NCBI GenBank assembly: GCA_021209875.1
Contig: JAGYVD010000005.1
Coordinates: forward strand, 3,200,001 to 3,264,000
Reading direction: 5' to 3'
From: Rosellinia necatrix
Taxonomy: Eukaryota; Ascomycota; Sordariomycetes; Xylariales; Xylariaceae
DNA length: 64,000 bases
The position numbers were made by a program, and so were the translations under genes. Within the stretch, counting starts at the first letter, position 1. The number at the start of each line of letters is the position of its first letter. The notes under the pieces were generated by a model. That model had not been told where the DNA came from. It saw only the letters and a list, made by a program, of their open reading frames with translations, and searched no databases. Positions 40,201-53,900 of the stretch are shown here, one piece after another.

Positions 40201-43200
40201 TCAGTCGGATCCGATCCTCTCTTCACTACACTATTATTACAACTACGTGTGTTGGTATGGAGCACAGTCCAAACAGCGCATAATAGCACATAACGAGTAT
40301 ACGTATTTCACTATTGGAGACACGTACATTACCCGAGGCACCTTGGGAATGTATAATCCTATCCCCTACCTATTGTACCACGTTGACGGTACTAATTAGT
40401 CAGCCTCCAATTGCCAGTGAATGTTGTGCTGCCAATGGAAGAAACATCCATTCATTTCACTTTCGCAACGGTCCTAATATTAGGTACCTTGGGTACTTCG
40501 GTGTAGGTACCGATGCCGACCGATGTAGCACCCGATACTTTCCTGTGTGTGCAACACAAGACTAGGTCTCCGTTCAACCAACTCTCTTCTGCATGGAAAT
40601 TTGATACATCTACATCTAGGTAGTTACAGTTTTGTTGCAGAAGCAAATAGGTTGGGCTCATCACCCAAAAAAAAAAATTTAAAAAAAAATAATAATAAAA
40701 AGTTTAGTTTTGTACAACTATAACCTAAGTACCTAGATACTTCTTGCGCACTCAGGACGCCTTCGTGGGGTATAGAGAATCATGTGACTTATGGCTGATG
40801 CGAAGAGGCAGGTACTTTACCTAGTAGTTATTGAGCAGATATCTTGTTGTGCTTACCTACCTAGGTACTACCTTACTACAGTACGTACTATCTATCTAAA
40901 CTTCAGTAGGTAGTGTACTACTAAAGCCGAGAGTGAGATAAGTTTGTATGCATGTCGAGTGTGCCGCACTTGCTCCGTGATTCCAAGAGACCCATTGTAA
41001 GTTAATAATACCCCGCTTAGCACACAATCCTCTGTGGGCTCAAACATTTCCCACCTATCTGGGTACCCATCTGCGGCCCTGATTGATCCGACTGGATGGT
41101 TGGGCATATGCTGTCTCGACCTGTCGCCGGCTTGTTTCTGTGTTTCCCCTCTCTGTGTATCACAGGAGCCGTGTGTGTGTGTGTGTGCCAACAGCCAAGC
41201 CCAAACCCGTCTGGTTCTTGGAGGTGGCCGCCTGAGCGTGCAGGTCCATGCAGGTATTCTAGCCAGATTGAGGGATTGCGGGAAGAGGGCCTTCACTCAT
41301 CAGGCCATCTTCCCCTTCCCTCCGTCTAGAATAGGGTGGGATCCGGGTGTTGGTAAGCAGATCTAGTACAGGTTTAGGCCGTCCCCAGTCAGTCTACTAC
41401 GTAGATAGCAGCCACCGTTGCACACAAGCCCGCCGGGTATGGCCGTGACAGGCAGAGAAGGAACCATGGTAAGACGCCGAACGTTTACACAGTTTGGTAG
41501 CCAAATGAGAAGGGATTTTACATCAATTATCTCTTCATACCTACTCTTTTCAGCCGCCTCCTACCCACTCTAGGTGTTCTCCACTAGGCCTAGTGGGGAA
41601 TAGTTCGGCTATAGACTTGTTGTGTCCTACACTACCAAATATACCTAGGTACCTAAAGTACAAACGAAATATTTTTCGGCTAACAAATAACTACTGTGGG
41701 AATTAATGGCTTGAATAGGATCAGAATATACCTATTAATCCTTCGGGTTTCCTTCCCAATATTTCTTGTCTTTTGTTGTAGGTATGGAATCTAGATCAAA
41801 ATGTGGACAGCAATGAAAGCTTAAGTGTGTTTAGGTAGTAGATAGTACACCACTATCTAGGTAGGTAGGTTACTGGGTAATAGAAATACACCATCGCCAA
41901 GAGGTACTGGAGGAGTAGCCAGTCGACTAGTAGGCGCTTTAGGCCGGTGGCAGGCGGCTGCAATACACCTTCAATACACGACCTAAGTACTTAGGCACGC
42001 TAGAATGATTCAGTCACGTGAGTGGATCGCGACCGCGTTGAGAGAAATCACCATCACCCCATTGAATGACGCGCCTGGGGAAAGGGAAAGTGGGCCAGGA
42101 TGATGAAAGAACAAACAAGCTACCCAACCCAATCTACAACATACCTAGGTGGTACCTATTACAGCATGCCTGTTGCTAGGGTGCCTATACGAAATCCAGT
42201 GACCCCATAACTACCCACTAATAGGTGAACACAGTTGCTAATTATCGGGGTTTGGCATCGTGATGTATGGTGGAGTTTTGGTGCTTAGGTCTGCCTGATA
42301 TCACCCCTCCATCACATTAGTTACCCATCATTAGTTGCCCATCATTAATTGCCCATCATTAATTGCCCATCATTAATTGCCCATCATCAGTTGCGACTGA
42401 GTACACGCCGCGACTACTCAACCATGCCGATATGCCGGCCGAGGTGATCAGTCTTCTCTCTTCAAGTCCAGTCGGGCCCTCGGCTGGGGTTATCGCTGCA
42501 TCGTTGGAGTCGGCGAAACGAAGCGACGCATGTATGCCATGTCAGCCACCCGGTTACGGCAAACAAAACCCAGTAAACACAGACGCTGGGAGGAATGGGA
42601 CTAATTCTGCTGCCGGAACAAGCCGGACACCAAGCTACCAAGCCCTCGACGGAGGTCGCAAAGGCTATAGCGGCTATGGCGCCCAAGAGTCGCTCTCCGT
42701 ATCCGATGATTTTGACACTACCTTCGACCTCGATGCCAGTTTCTACAATAATCCCCGAGCCTCTCCGGGCTTTTCGTCACGCAGGGAGAAGCGAGACTAC
42801 TCTGCCTCGTTTAAAAAACGAGAGCTTGCTTCGACCAGATCTTCGCACCGGGATTCCCTTCAGTCCATGGATATAAAACGGCGCAATAGAATAGCCGATG
42901 ATATTGAATTCAGCAGCTCCCCCGCCAACCCTGCCCTCCCGGGCGGCGCGGAAAAGGCGCCGGCAATATCATCCGATCCGTTTGCAAGCTCACAAGAGAA
43001 ATATATATCCACATCACACAAACCTACCCCCGCCAACTCGTCCTATAGTCTGCCCAAAGGTCACGATAAAAGCGGGCGAGACACAACCCGCTGCGGGTCG
43101 GCAGGGGGCGATCGCAAAGCTCAGCTATCCTCGAAGGCAACATTCATCGACCTTTCGAGTGACCCTCTCGATTCCCCGCCGCAGCCAAAACCACTGTCGA

Positions 43201-46200
43201 CCTCGTCTAATGCCCGTGTCAAAGCTACATGGGACCCCATATCAAGCTCTGCCCCCGACACATACGATATCCAAGATTTACTTGCAAGCCCTTCTACCGC
43301 TCCTACGGCAATGCCATGCTCCCAGACTAGAGCCACTACTGTGGACGGTTCTTCCGACCCTGATGACCTCCCAGACCTGGATGATGTCGACCCCTCAACA
43401 CTCCGAGCAACAAAGTATTCCCATTATTCATCATCTCGTCCAACAAAAAGGACTATGAGAAAACCAAGCCAGTGCACCGAGGGAAAAGAACGTGGAAATA
43501 GACAAAGGATAGAGGTTAGGGAGGCAGAGAGGGAATGCAAACGCGTTGAAAAAGTGCACGCTAGGGAAGAGCGTGCCCGGCAAAAGGAAGAGGAAAGGGC
43601 GTTGGCAGAAGTGAACAAGCTACGGACCGACAAGAAGGTGTCGACGCCGGAAATGATTGTAGATATACCTACAAGAATTAGTCCTGGGCTTAAAGCTCAG
43701 CTTGAGGCGTTTCTGGCTGACTTGAATGTCCAACACGAAACTTGGGATAGCACTGTTGAGCACGTCGTCAAATGGCGCCGCAAGGTCACATCTTGGTTCG
43801 ACGAGGAGATGGGGGTTTGGAAACCGACTCCCATGCGGATTCAAGACGAGCACCACGTCTTAGTCATTGTGCATGCGGACGAATTCGTCAAGTTTGTCCT
43901 TGGCGAGGAAGGCGAAGACCTGGAGGCGCATGTCCTGCAGATGAAGAGCAAGTTCCCGAACGCCAAGCTTGTATACCTAATAGAGGGCCTTACCACCTGG
44001 ATGCGCAAGAACCGGGACCTGCTAAACCGGCAATTTGCTTCTGCAGTCCGAAATATAGGCGCAGACGCTGACTCAGACCCCTTGTCTATTCAACCTCGTC
44101 GCCGCAATAGCAACCAAGTTCAAGAATACATCGACGAGGACAAACTTGAGGACGCCTTACTATCTCTTCAGGTCTTACACGGAACACTCGTTCACCATAC
44201 TAATGTGCCCGTCGAGACGGCACAATGGGTGGCTATCTTCACCCAGCATATTAGCACCATTCCGTATCGCAGAGCTCGCGATGCTAGCGCTGACGCCGGT
44301 TTTTGCATGGAGTCAGGTCAAGTCTCTACCGGCGATAACACGAAAGATACGTTTCTACACATGCTACAAGCAATTACGCGCGTCACATCTCCCGTCGCAT
44401 ACGGAATTGTGGCGAAATACGAATCTATGACAGACCTAATAAAAGGGCTCGAAGAGGAGGGACCGCTAGCACTGGCAGAATGCAGGAAAGGTGCAAATAA
44501 AGACGGTGGCCTTACCGACCGCACCATCGGCCAAGCCATAAGCAAGAGGATACATAAAATATTCTTAGGCCAGGATCCTACTAGTACAGATGTGTAGATT
44601 AATCTATTCTGGTGACCACCTGGTGTTGGCCACCCAACAAATCAACTATGCCCTAACAGCTAGGAGGATATAGACATACAGCATAATGTCATATCCTAAG
44701 TGGGCACTTGATAACTGACGGCCTTAGGCGCTAAGGCGGATAGGTACCAAAGGCCCATTCATGTGTGTGTGTGCTATAGAACGCCACGAGGGCTTCGACA
44801 ATACCTAGAATGGAAGGGGTTTAGTATAGTAGTTAGCGGCGGCTGAATGACATGACATATACATACCCCATCCTTCTAGGCAGAGCAACGAAATCGCTTT
44901 TGCTTGACAGGGAGACATCGTAAGCATTGCACCATTGTTTTATCATATATATATATATATATATATATGCCCTCACTCTGCCTGCCAGGCTCCTTCGTTT
45001 CCATTGCTGGTGTCTAAACATCCTCAATTCCAACGATTAGTGAAAGGCACTCGTGGCTTGGCCCCCTGTAACCTGACCACGATCAAAAATGGAGACTGAC
45101 AGTCCACGTCGCCTGGAGCTGCCAGGCTTTGGTATGCACCTGAACAAGTTCCCAGGGCATGGCAAGTACTTTGGGCATGCGCTATGGACTGGCCACCGCT
45201 TCATGAGCGTCGGTTTAAAGGTTCGAGAGGTCCGCATGATGGACTTCATGAACCAGATCACGGACAAACCCGGGTGGGAGCGTAAAGTGTTTGACGAGGA
45301 TATTGTGAAGGCTTGGTATGAGGAAGCAACCGGGCCGCGCACACAAGAGATGAACCTTGACGGCGACGTATATATGACGGAGAAGATGTTTAATAACGTA
45401 GGCCACCCTACACCCCCCATGCCATTCTAACGAATATCTTGCCTAGGTAGGGCCGCGGAAGATTAATAGTGCAATAGTGCATAGAAGAGCTCCGCGACAA
45501 AGTCCCCGAGTACAAAGACACCGGACTTGTCAACATCTTTGACGCCGAAATCGAGGCGGTAGTGAAATCGGACACTGTGGTTTCGCCCGCCCTTACCGGT
45601 CTATTGAAGGCTGCAGTGCGGCCTCTGGAGGATATTCCGGACGGCAAACAAGACTGGCATCCTGGGTCAGACCACATGGTCCTGGACTTGCTGCATCCGT
45701 CACTATTTCCCATGGTTTACGGCATTTCACGTGTTCTTCCATTCGGCAGTGTCCCCCTGCACGGCTGCGCACACCTCACCGGGAGCGGCGAGACGTCCGA
45801 CGTACCTGTCGAGCCGCCTCGGCGGCCAGGAGCAGATCCGTTCTTGCTGGGAAGCACCCAGTGGCTTCCCAGCGACATCGCTTGGGGCCCGTCAGGGGCT
45901 ACGAAAATTACCAGTTATATCAATAATTTGCATCCGGACGACCACACCGAGCTGTACGGGGTGCTCGAGCAATTCGTTGCTGCCGCCGTGCCCCTCTGGG
46001 AACGCTGCTTATACGTGGATGACATCGATGGGTATCCAAGTACGTATATATAAGCCATTACTCCCATGGTGACACTCCCGCGGTGCATCAAAACTCCTTC
46101 TCCCATACTCCATTTGTCTCGTCACCCTCTCTAAGCCCGACGACCACCCCAATAATGCCGCAGGCATTCACCGCAGACGATAGCATCGAGCTGATGGTTC

Positions 46201-49200
46201 TCATAGTGAAACCACGAATCACTGAAATCCCCAGGGGCGACGAAGAGGATTTCTATATTCCCGAGGGTGTAGTTTATGATCGCCCTCCGCTTCAAGACGG
46301 CGAGGACGAGGATGATTACTTGTGGACTGAGGAGTATATCGAGTGGAGGGACGCCCACCGCATTTTAACTTGGCCTGAACCAGATGACTATGATCCATCT
46401 CGCGCACGCCCCGTGGATACGCGTCCCAACCTTCGAGCTGACTTTCCCGGTGGATTACAAGTAATCTTCAAGCTCGCCAACATCCATCTCACGCCATCCA
46501 GGCCCGAGTACGGAGGCGGCTCTCTGCACATCGAAGGTGCGCTTAACGACCGGATCGTCGCGACAGCGCTCTTCTATTATGATTGCGACAATATCACCGA
46601 GAGCGCCCTGGTGCTCCATCATCCTGTTGACTCCGAGGAATTGCGTATGATTCCTCCCCAGAGCGAATTCGAGTCTCTGGAGCGCTGGTATGGCATTTCA
46701 ACAAACGACTCCGCATTGCAACGACTCGGAAAGGTTGTTACCCGCGAGGGCCGATTCATTGCGTTTCCTAATGTGCTCGCGCATCGGGTGCAGCCGTTCA
46801 AGCTCGCTGATAGCAGCCGGCCGGGCCACAGAAAGATTCTGGCCATGTTCCTGGTCGACCCGCACATCCGCGTCCTGTCAACTTCCGTCGTGCCCCCCCA
46901 ACGCAGGGACTGGTGGGCCCGTGAGGTCCGAAAGGTTGATCCGTTTTGCAGTCTGCCGACAGAGATCTTCGAGCTGATCATGGACGCTGTTGACGGCTTC
47001 CCCATGAGCTGGGAGGATGCGCTTGAAATTCGGCAAACACTGATGAGCGAACGAACCTGGGCGACGAAGGCATTTGATGACGAGATGGCCGATGTGAGTT
47101 TGCTGTTTTCTATGTTTATTCTCTTCCGCATTCACTCTCAGACACTAACACCTTCTTCGTGTAGAACGCCTACAACTTTTGCGAGCATTAATCCATACAG
47201 ACGTTTAGCAGCACTTGCAGGTAATGGTAGGGGATAATGGGAACAAAATATATAGCGGCAACACCGTATCTAACCCTTCTCCATTGCTGTCTAACTTCAA
47301 CATCTTCCCACCCCCGTATTATCACTTTAGTCCTCACATATTAGCCAACCTTTGACGAAACATACATTGTGCATAATATTATCACGCCCCGGACCATAAC
47401 TGGGACATGGAGCAGAAGGGAGCTTGACCGTTTGTCTCTAGTTTATATAATACTTTCTGTGACATTGTCTCAGATCTCAATCCAAAACCGGTCGGGGCAA
47501 CTGAAGCTAGCTAGTACCAGATGCCTAGTCGCCATCAGAACATCTTTCTTATGTCGGCCATGAGGACAGGGCGCCAGCCACGCCAGTGAACAGCAAGCCG
47601 TTATAGGCAGCGGCCATTCGACAACTAGATGAAGGCAATCCCCGCTCAAAACCGAGGTGATTAGCTAAGAGATTAATAGAAGTCGACCGATCCGTCGAAT
47701 ACGCCCTGTCAAAACTAGATCGGCCTTTATTTTTTTTTTTTTTCATGGCTATGAACTAGCCGAGACGCTCCAGCGCATGGATGCATTACTGCGATCATAT
47801 CAGTTGGAAAGAAGGGAAAGGGGCCTTCTACGCTGCCAGAAGTCCCTTGTATATACAATTTATCTCTGTAGAGATTGCTACAGAAAAGGATGGGGACCAA
47901 CTGGTTAGTTGGGTACAGGTATTACAGGCTAAGTAGGGCCACTTATTTATCTGTTTACTTCCTACCCCTAGTATACTGTCAGACACCTAGACTAGACGTT
48001 AATATTACTACTACTACTACCCCTAGTATACTGTAGCAGAGATGTAGGGGAGTTGTTGAGACAATGTCCTCCTTGAAATTTCTCACCTCAGTTAATGCGC
48101 GGTAGGCCTTGACGCGGGGATATCTTATGCATACTGTGACAGAAACCCCGGGGTCAGTAGGAGATTTGATCGCGACTTTTTTTCTTGGAATTATTGCTCC
48201 TACTGCCAATAAACACTACCTGTGTCCCCCCTCTAAGTGAGATGAATTTGGGAGATACATTATTAACACAGTGCCCAGGTGTTTATGAGCTAAATTGGAC
48301 TAAAAGCGGCCGGAGCGATGACACTTGATCATGTCTTGGGATAGTAGGTAGCGAACCACCTCACGACTACCTTTCTTATCATTTGAGTCTGAGAAAATCA
48401 AAGTTTATTGTCAACAATCAAGTACAATCCGCGTACTACCTATACCCCCTCTCTCCACTCGCCTGATAACTAAACACTCTGGCAGCGATTTAAAAAAATA
48501 AACAGGCCTCGCCTCTCTTTCAGCTCGCCGTCCATCCCACATAGAATACATAATCTCAAAGAATAAACGAGAGGAAAATTACCCGGCTCACTACGCTGAG
48601 TCTCTTCTCATACCCCCTATGTATTGGGAACGGGAACGTCGCCATGCTTAAGCTGGAGGCGGCCCGTACAGCTGCATGTTTTGGCTCCAGTAGACACTCT
48701 TGCTGCCGTCGATCCACAGTCGAGAGCCGCCAGTTTTGTCGACGTCGGTCTGATCACGGATGAGGAACGATTTTATGAAGTTGCGCTCCTCGGCCTTAGC
48801 AAAGACCGATTGGACGACGTATTCATTGAACACATTCTGGCCTTCCATTTCGGGGGGCGGTATGATCACGTAGACCTCGGGTATATGGAAGGGGGCCAGG
48901 TCGTAGAGCGCAAAGATGTTGTTGATCTGGTCATCCATGCCTGGCCCCTCGGTATCGGTGCAGAGCTTTGACGCGACATGAGCGAGGATTTTGTCGTACT
49001 CTTGGCTCGCACGGGGCGCCCGGTCCCGGGCGACTACGGCGATACAGGTCTTGAGGCCGTCGGTCCACAAGGCGTATCCCGAGTGTTCACGTCTGGCCTC
49101 GTTGATGTCGACATAGGTTCTCACCGCGGGAAGAGGGGCGATATCTCGACTGGAGGCTAAAGTTAGGCCTATAATATATCGAGTAGAAGCCGTCACTGAA

Positions 49201-50892
49201 GATTGACTTACCGGTCTAGCGAAGGGACAGTTGCACCTAGCGCCTGAAGCCAGAGTAGGCCGCCGAGCAGAAGGGGCTTGAGAAATTGCATTGTGGTGGT
49301 AGACAAGCCCGGTCTAGGGAATTGGATAACAAATGAGACCTCGAAGGAAGGCGAGGGAGGGATGGAGAAGACACGGATATAAAAATAGTTGATATACAAC
49401 AACAATGCTGTGAGAGTTGTTAAGGAGGCTGCGGCGTTGATGATTCTTTTGTCTTCAAAATACGACCAAGAGCCTCTCCTATTAATACTCGAACCGTTCT
49501 CATCCTACGTCGCTAAGACTATCAAAGGTTGCGCAATTTTGTGAAGAACATGCCATTGACGCTGAGATGCTGTTGGCTCTATGCCTCCTGTTGGTAATAC
49601 CGTCGAGGGGCTCTCTGACCATCTTGTTCTGACCTCACTTCACACCTCAGCAACGATTCCAAATCACATCATGGTGTGATCCCAACGAACGACTTACGTA
49701 CGTATGAGATGCAGATGGAAAACCAACGATCAAACCGCTGGTGCTAGTACTCCTGCGTGGCCGCTGCCATGGTGCTGTAAGATTCATGCGGACTGTAGAG
49801 AATGAGGCGCGGATTGCACGTGGGAGTGCTGATGCCGTTGGAGAACCGGCTTTTGACATCGACTTCTCAACCAACAGATCGGCGCTGACTACTTAACCTC
49901 TATAATTGGAATCCCCACTTGTGCGTAACTACGTACCGAACAGACCTTGGGGACTTCACACGCAGCGAGACCAATATATGAGGTCATCTGTCTCTAGATT
50001 TGAGGAAATATATTTATTTCCGCAGCTCGCTATTCACCCGTGCCGCAAAGAAGATTGATCGATCACACGTTTGAGAGCAACCTTGTCTCATATCCTGAAC
50101 CAACCTAGACAGATAGACAGACATCAAAAGCTATAAACCGAACCATGGCCGGCAGCCAACAGAACAACGACACAGGATCCCTGGCGCCCTTTCGCGCAGG
50201 CGACCAACTCGAGCTGCCCATCCCTGGCGTTGCGTACTATCCGGATCACCCGCTTATACAGCAACTGAACCGGGCATGTGCCGACGACCATCTCGAGCGG
50301 TTCCAGGACCTTCTGGCCGAGTGGCAGCGCGCAGCAGATCACCCGCTCCCCGGCGGCCCGCCTGGATACCCCATGGCCACCTTTGAGCCGTGCCTATACC
50401 ACGCCATCCGCCTAGACCGCCCGGCCTTCGCCGCACATCTGCTCAACAATGGCGTCCGGATGTGTCGCTTGGTGGGGTGGGAGGCTGTTGCTCACAAGTG
50501 CTCGACGGCCATGTGGGACGTCATCCTGGAGAGCGGGAGGTTCGACCTCAACGCACCGTTTGGAGCAGCCGAGCCGCCCCCGTTAGCGTATGTTCTCCCC
50601 CTCCCTCTCCCCCCCCCTTTTTTTTTTTTAACTCTTCCCACGCCTTCCTCTTGTTTGCTAAAAAAAAACACCCCACGATCCAGCTTCGTGCTCCACGATG
50701 AAGCGCTGGTCCGGTGGTTCCTCGCGCACGGCGCGGACCCCAACGCCGAGTCGGCGCGGGGGGCTGACGCCGTTCCTGCGGGCGGTCGGGCAGGCGCCGC
50801 TGTCGATAGTGAGGCTGCTCCGCGAGGCCGGCGGCTCGCCCGCGATGGCGGCCGCCTTCGTCTGCCAGCCGTCCACCTACGCCCCATCATCA

Positions 50893-50923
<31 letters not shown>

Positions 50924-53900
50924 GTGACTCGGCTAGGGGACTCGAGGTGCTCCGCTACGTCCTCGACATGGGGGCCGACCCGGACGCGCCCAAGTGGGCG
51001 CACAACCACGAGGGCCGCTGCTCCGAGTTCGAGTGGGGCAGCCCCCTCAACGCCGCCCTCGCCGGCCGCCGCGCCGACCTCGCCGCCGAGCTGCTGCGCC
51101 GCGGCGCCCGCACCGACGTCCCGACCTTCAACATCGCCTCGCGCGGCGAGACCGCCCTCGAGCTCGCCGGGCGGCGCGCGCCGGATCTGCTGCCCTTGGT
51201 GGAAGAGTGTCGGGCGAGAGAGCGGGGACGGCGAGCGGCCGGGGGGGAATGAACAGGTGCCGTCTTCGTGCTCGGGTGGGTGTGGTCGAGGATGAGGTTG
51301 CTATCGTTCCTAGCCCTGGTTGCACTAGTCCCTTGGGGACGCATAATTAGGGGCTTTGTTCATTCTGAGAGCAACGGTGGTCAATGAGTGTCAGGGGAAG
51401 TCATGCAAGAGAGGTTTGCTCGTAGTCAGTTCTAAGACAACAGAGAGGACTGGTAATACTGAGTAGCAATATGAAATATTCACAACGCAACATTATTTTT
51501 GCTTGTGTGAGAACACCATGTAGTGGTGGCTTAGCGCTATACCTACCTTGAGTCGGTCTACTAACGCCGGTTGCGCAAGTTCGGAGTTTCTCTGCATATA
51601 GGGGCTGCAAGTGGTGGAATTGTAGATACCAATTTTCTACAGCAAGTAGGAGGTTTAGTAGTACTTCTTAATCTGCCTATGACAGACAATACTCATATAT
51701 TCCCTGGTTTGTCTTAGAAGCCAGCAATTTCACAAGCGGTTCGGATACTTTAGAGAGTCCATATCAAGGGAACCCCCGAATCAGTACGGAGTTCGAAATC
51801 AGTCGGATAGGGGCTGGTTGGACCAAGAGCCATTACAATGAGGTTTGTGACTCGAGGGTCTGTGAGATTTTACTAGTTTACAACGGATAACGGCAAACTA
51901 TCTGATCTCCTCATAATACGTCAGCAGTAGAGTGGGTATCCTCAAGGCCTAGTGCCACCGTGCCGTTATTTTGTTCCGAGGTTTAGACAAGTCTCGAGGT
52001 TAGAATATCATGGGACCTATCATCCGTTGTCATAATTGACTGATTCGAACCCGGAACTGTGGCTCCGAACCATCCCTATCCGCCTCGGCGCGGCGTCACA
52101 CAACCCAGCACCCCAATGAGACGGCGATGCCTATTGCTAGTCTAAAAACTAAATTCACAAGTCCACCAATCTGTAATGCGTTTTCATATTTGTTTCTTAC
52201 CATGCTGAGAAAGAGTCACACGTGGTTGACGTACGGTCTGCATTTCCCACTAATCACTGGTGAATCCCACGAGCATGATCGCGATCAAGCCACGGCCTGT
52301 GAACTATAAGATCGATATGGGTTTCTAGGAGATCATCAGATAGGATTCCTTCTCGTGACTAGAACCCTTACAGACATCCTTTTACCACCGGCACGGTAAT
52401 CCACATCAACATGAGAACTTCCGCTCTTGTCGTGGCGCTTGCCACCTCCCTCCCCCAGCTAGCTTCAGCTCACGGCTTCGTCAGCGGCGTCAAGGTCAAC
52501 GGGGGGAACATGGACTGCAGGGTCCGACCCGGTTTGGTACTACTACCCCTCCGGCACGTCCCCCGCCACGGCCGGGTGGGATTCCCTGAACCAGGACCTC
52601 GGGTTCGTCGAGCCCAACAATTTCGGCACCTCTGACATCGCCTGCCACAAGTCGGCCAAGGTCGGCAAGAACTTCATCAACGTCAAGGCCGGCGACTCCC
52701 TCACGTTCTTCTGGAACACGTGGCCGGACTCCCACAAGGGCCCGATCATCAACTACATCGCGCCATACGGAAGTGAGTCCCTCCCCCCCTCCTCCTCCTC
52801 CCCCCCCTTCCCTTCCATTCCCATTTCTCCTCTGTCATAAAAACTCTGCAACATAGACGAGCAAACGTGGTGGTTACAACGGGATTTACTCACTGACTCT
52901 TTTCAAACCCCCCCCCTCGTAGCCTCCGCCGGTAGCCTGCTGTGGAGCAAGATCAGCCAGTCCAGCATCGTCAGCGGCACGACGTGGGTGACGGACACGC
53001 TGATCGCCAACAACTTCACCACCTCGACCACGATCCCCAAGAACCTGAAGGCCGGCGACTACGTCATCCGGCACGAGATCATCGCCCTGCACGGCGGCCA
53101 GAGCGCCAACGGGGCGCAGAACTACCCCCCAGTGCCTCAACCTCCGCGTGACCGGGAGCGGCACCGTCGCGCCCAGCGGCGGCACGGCCGGCAGCAGCCT
53201 CTACAAGAGCACCGACCCCGGCATCATGTTCAACCTCTACATCTCCTACTCCAGCTACCCCTACCCGGGCCCCGCGCTCTGGACCGCCGCCAATTAGGCA
53301 GGTTGTCGGATCGCCCGTATCCCGGACGATGGTCGAATGAACTCTTTCCGTCGAGTAAGGTGCTGCGTGGCGGATAGGAGGAGGTGGGTGGTGATGGCCT
53401 AGGATGGCTTTGCTGGTTGGTTCATGTCGCTTAATCTCCGATGAGAGATCAGGTTTACTCTCGGCGTGTTGACGCCTTCATTTCTAATCCGCGAGCAGAA
53501 TTTATGACGTAGCATAAGTGTGTAACCATGCTGGGCTTTTCTTGTGTGGTATATCACGGTTAGGGAGTCTGAGGATGCTTCCACTGGGACTGGGTGGGTA
53601 GTTTTGGGGGGGATATTTGAATATTTAGTAAGCGCGAAAGATGGTTATGCATGAAGGTCCACATGAAAATTACCCACCATTCTTGGCAACAGCCTACAGT
53701 GCAGATCATCGTTATCGCTCAGTTCACGTTTCCAAAAGACTTTTAATAGTTTATTCTTAGATATTTCCGCCGCGAATTAACAAATATTTATAAAGCCTAA
53801 GCTGTTCAATAAGAAGCGGAATACTGCAAGATTAAGTAGGCAAGACTGAAGCCGGATGCTGATTTATTATTTGCACTACGAGTCAATGCCAAGGATAGTG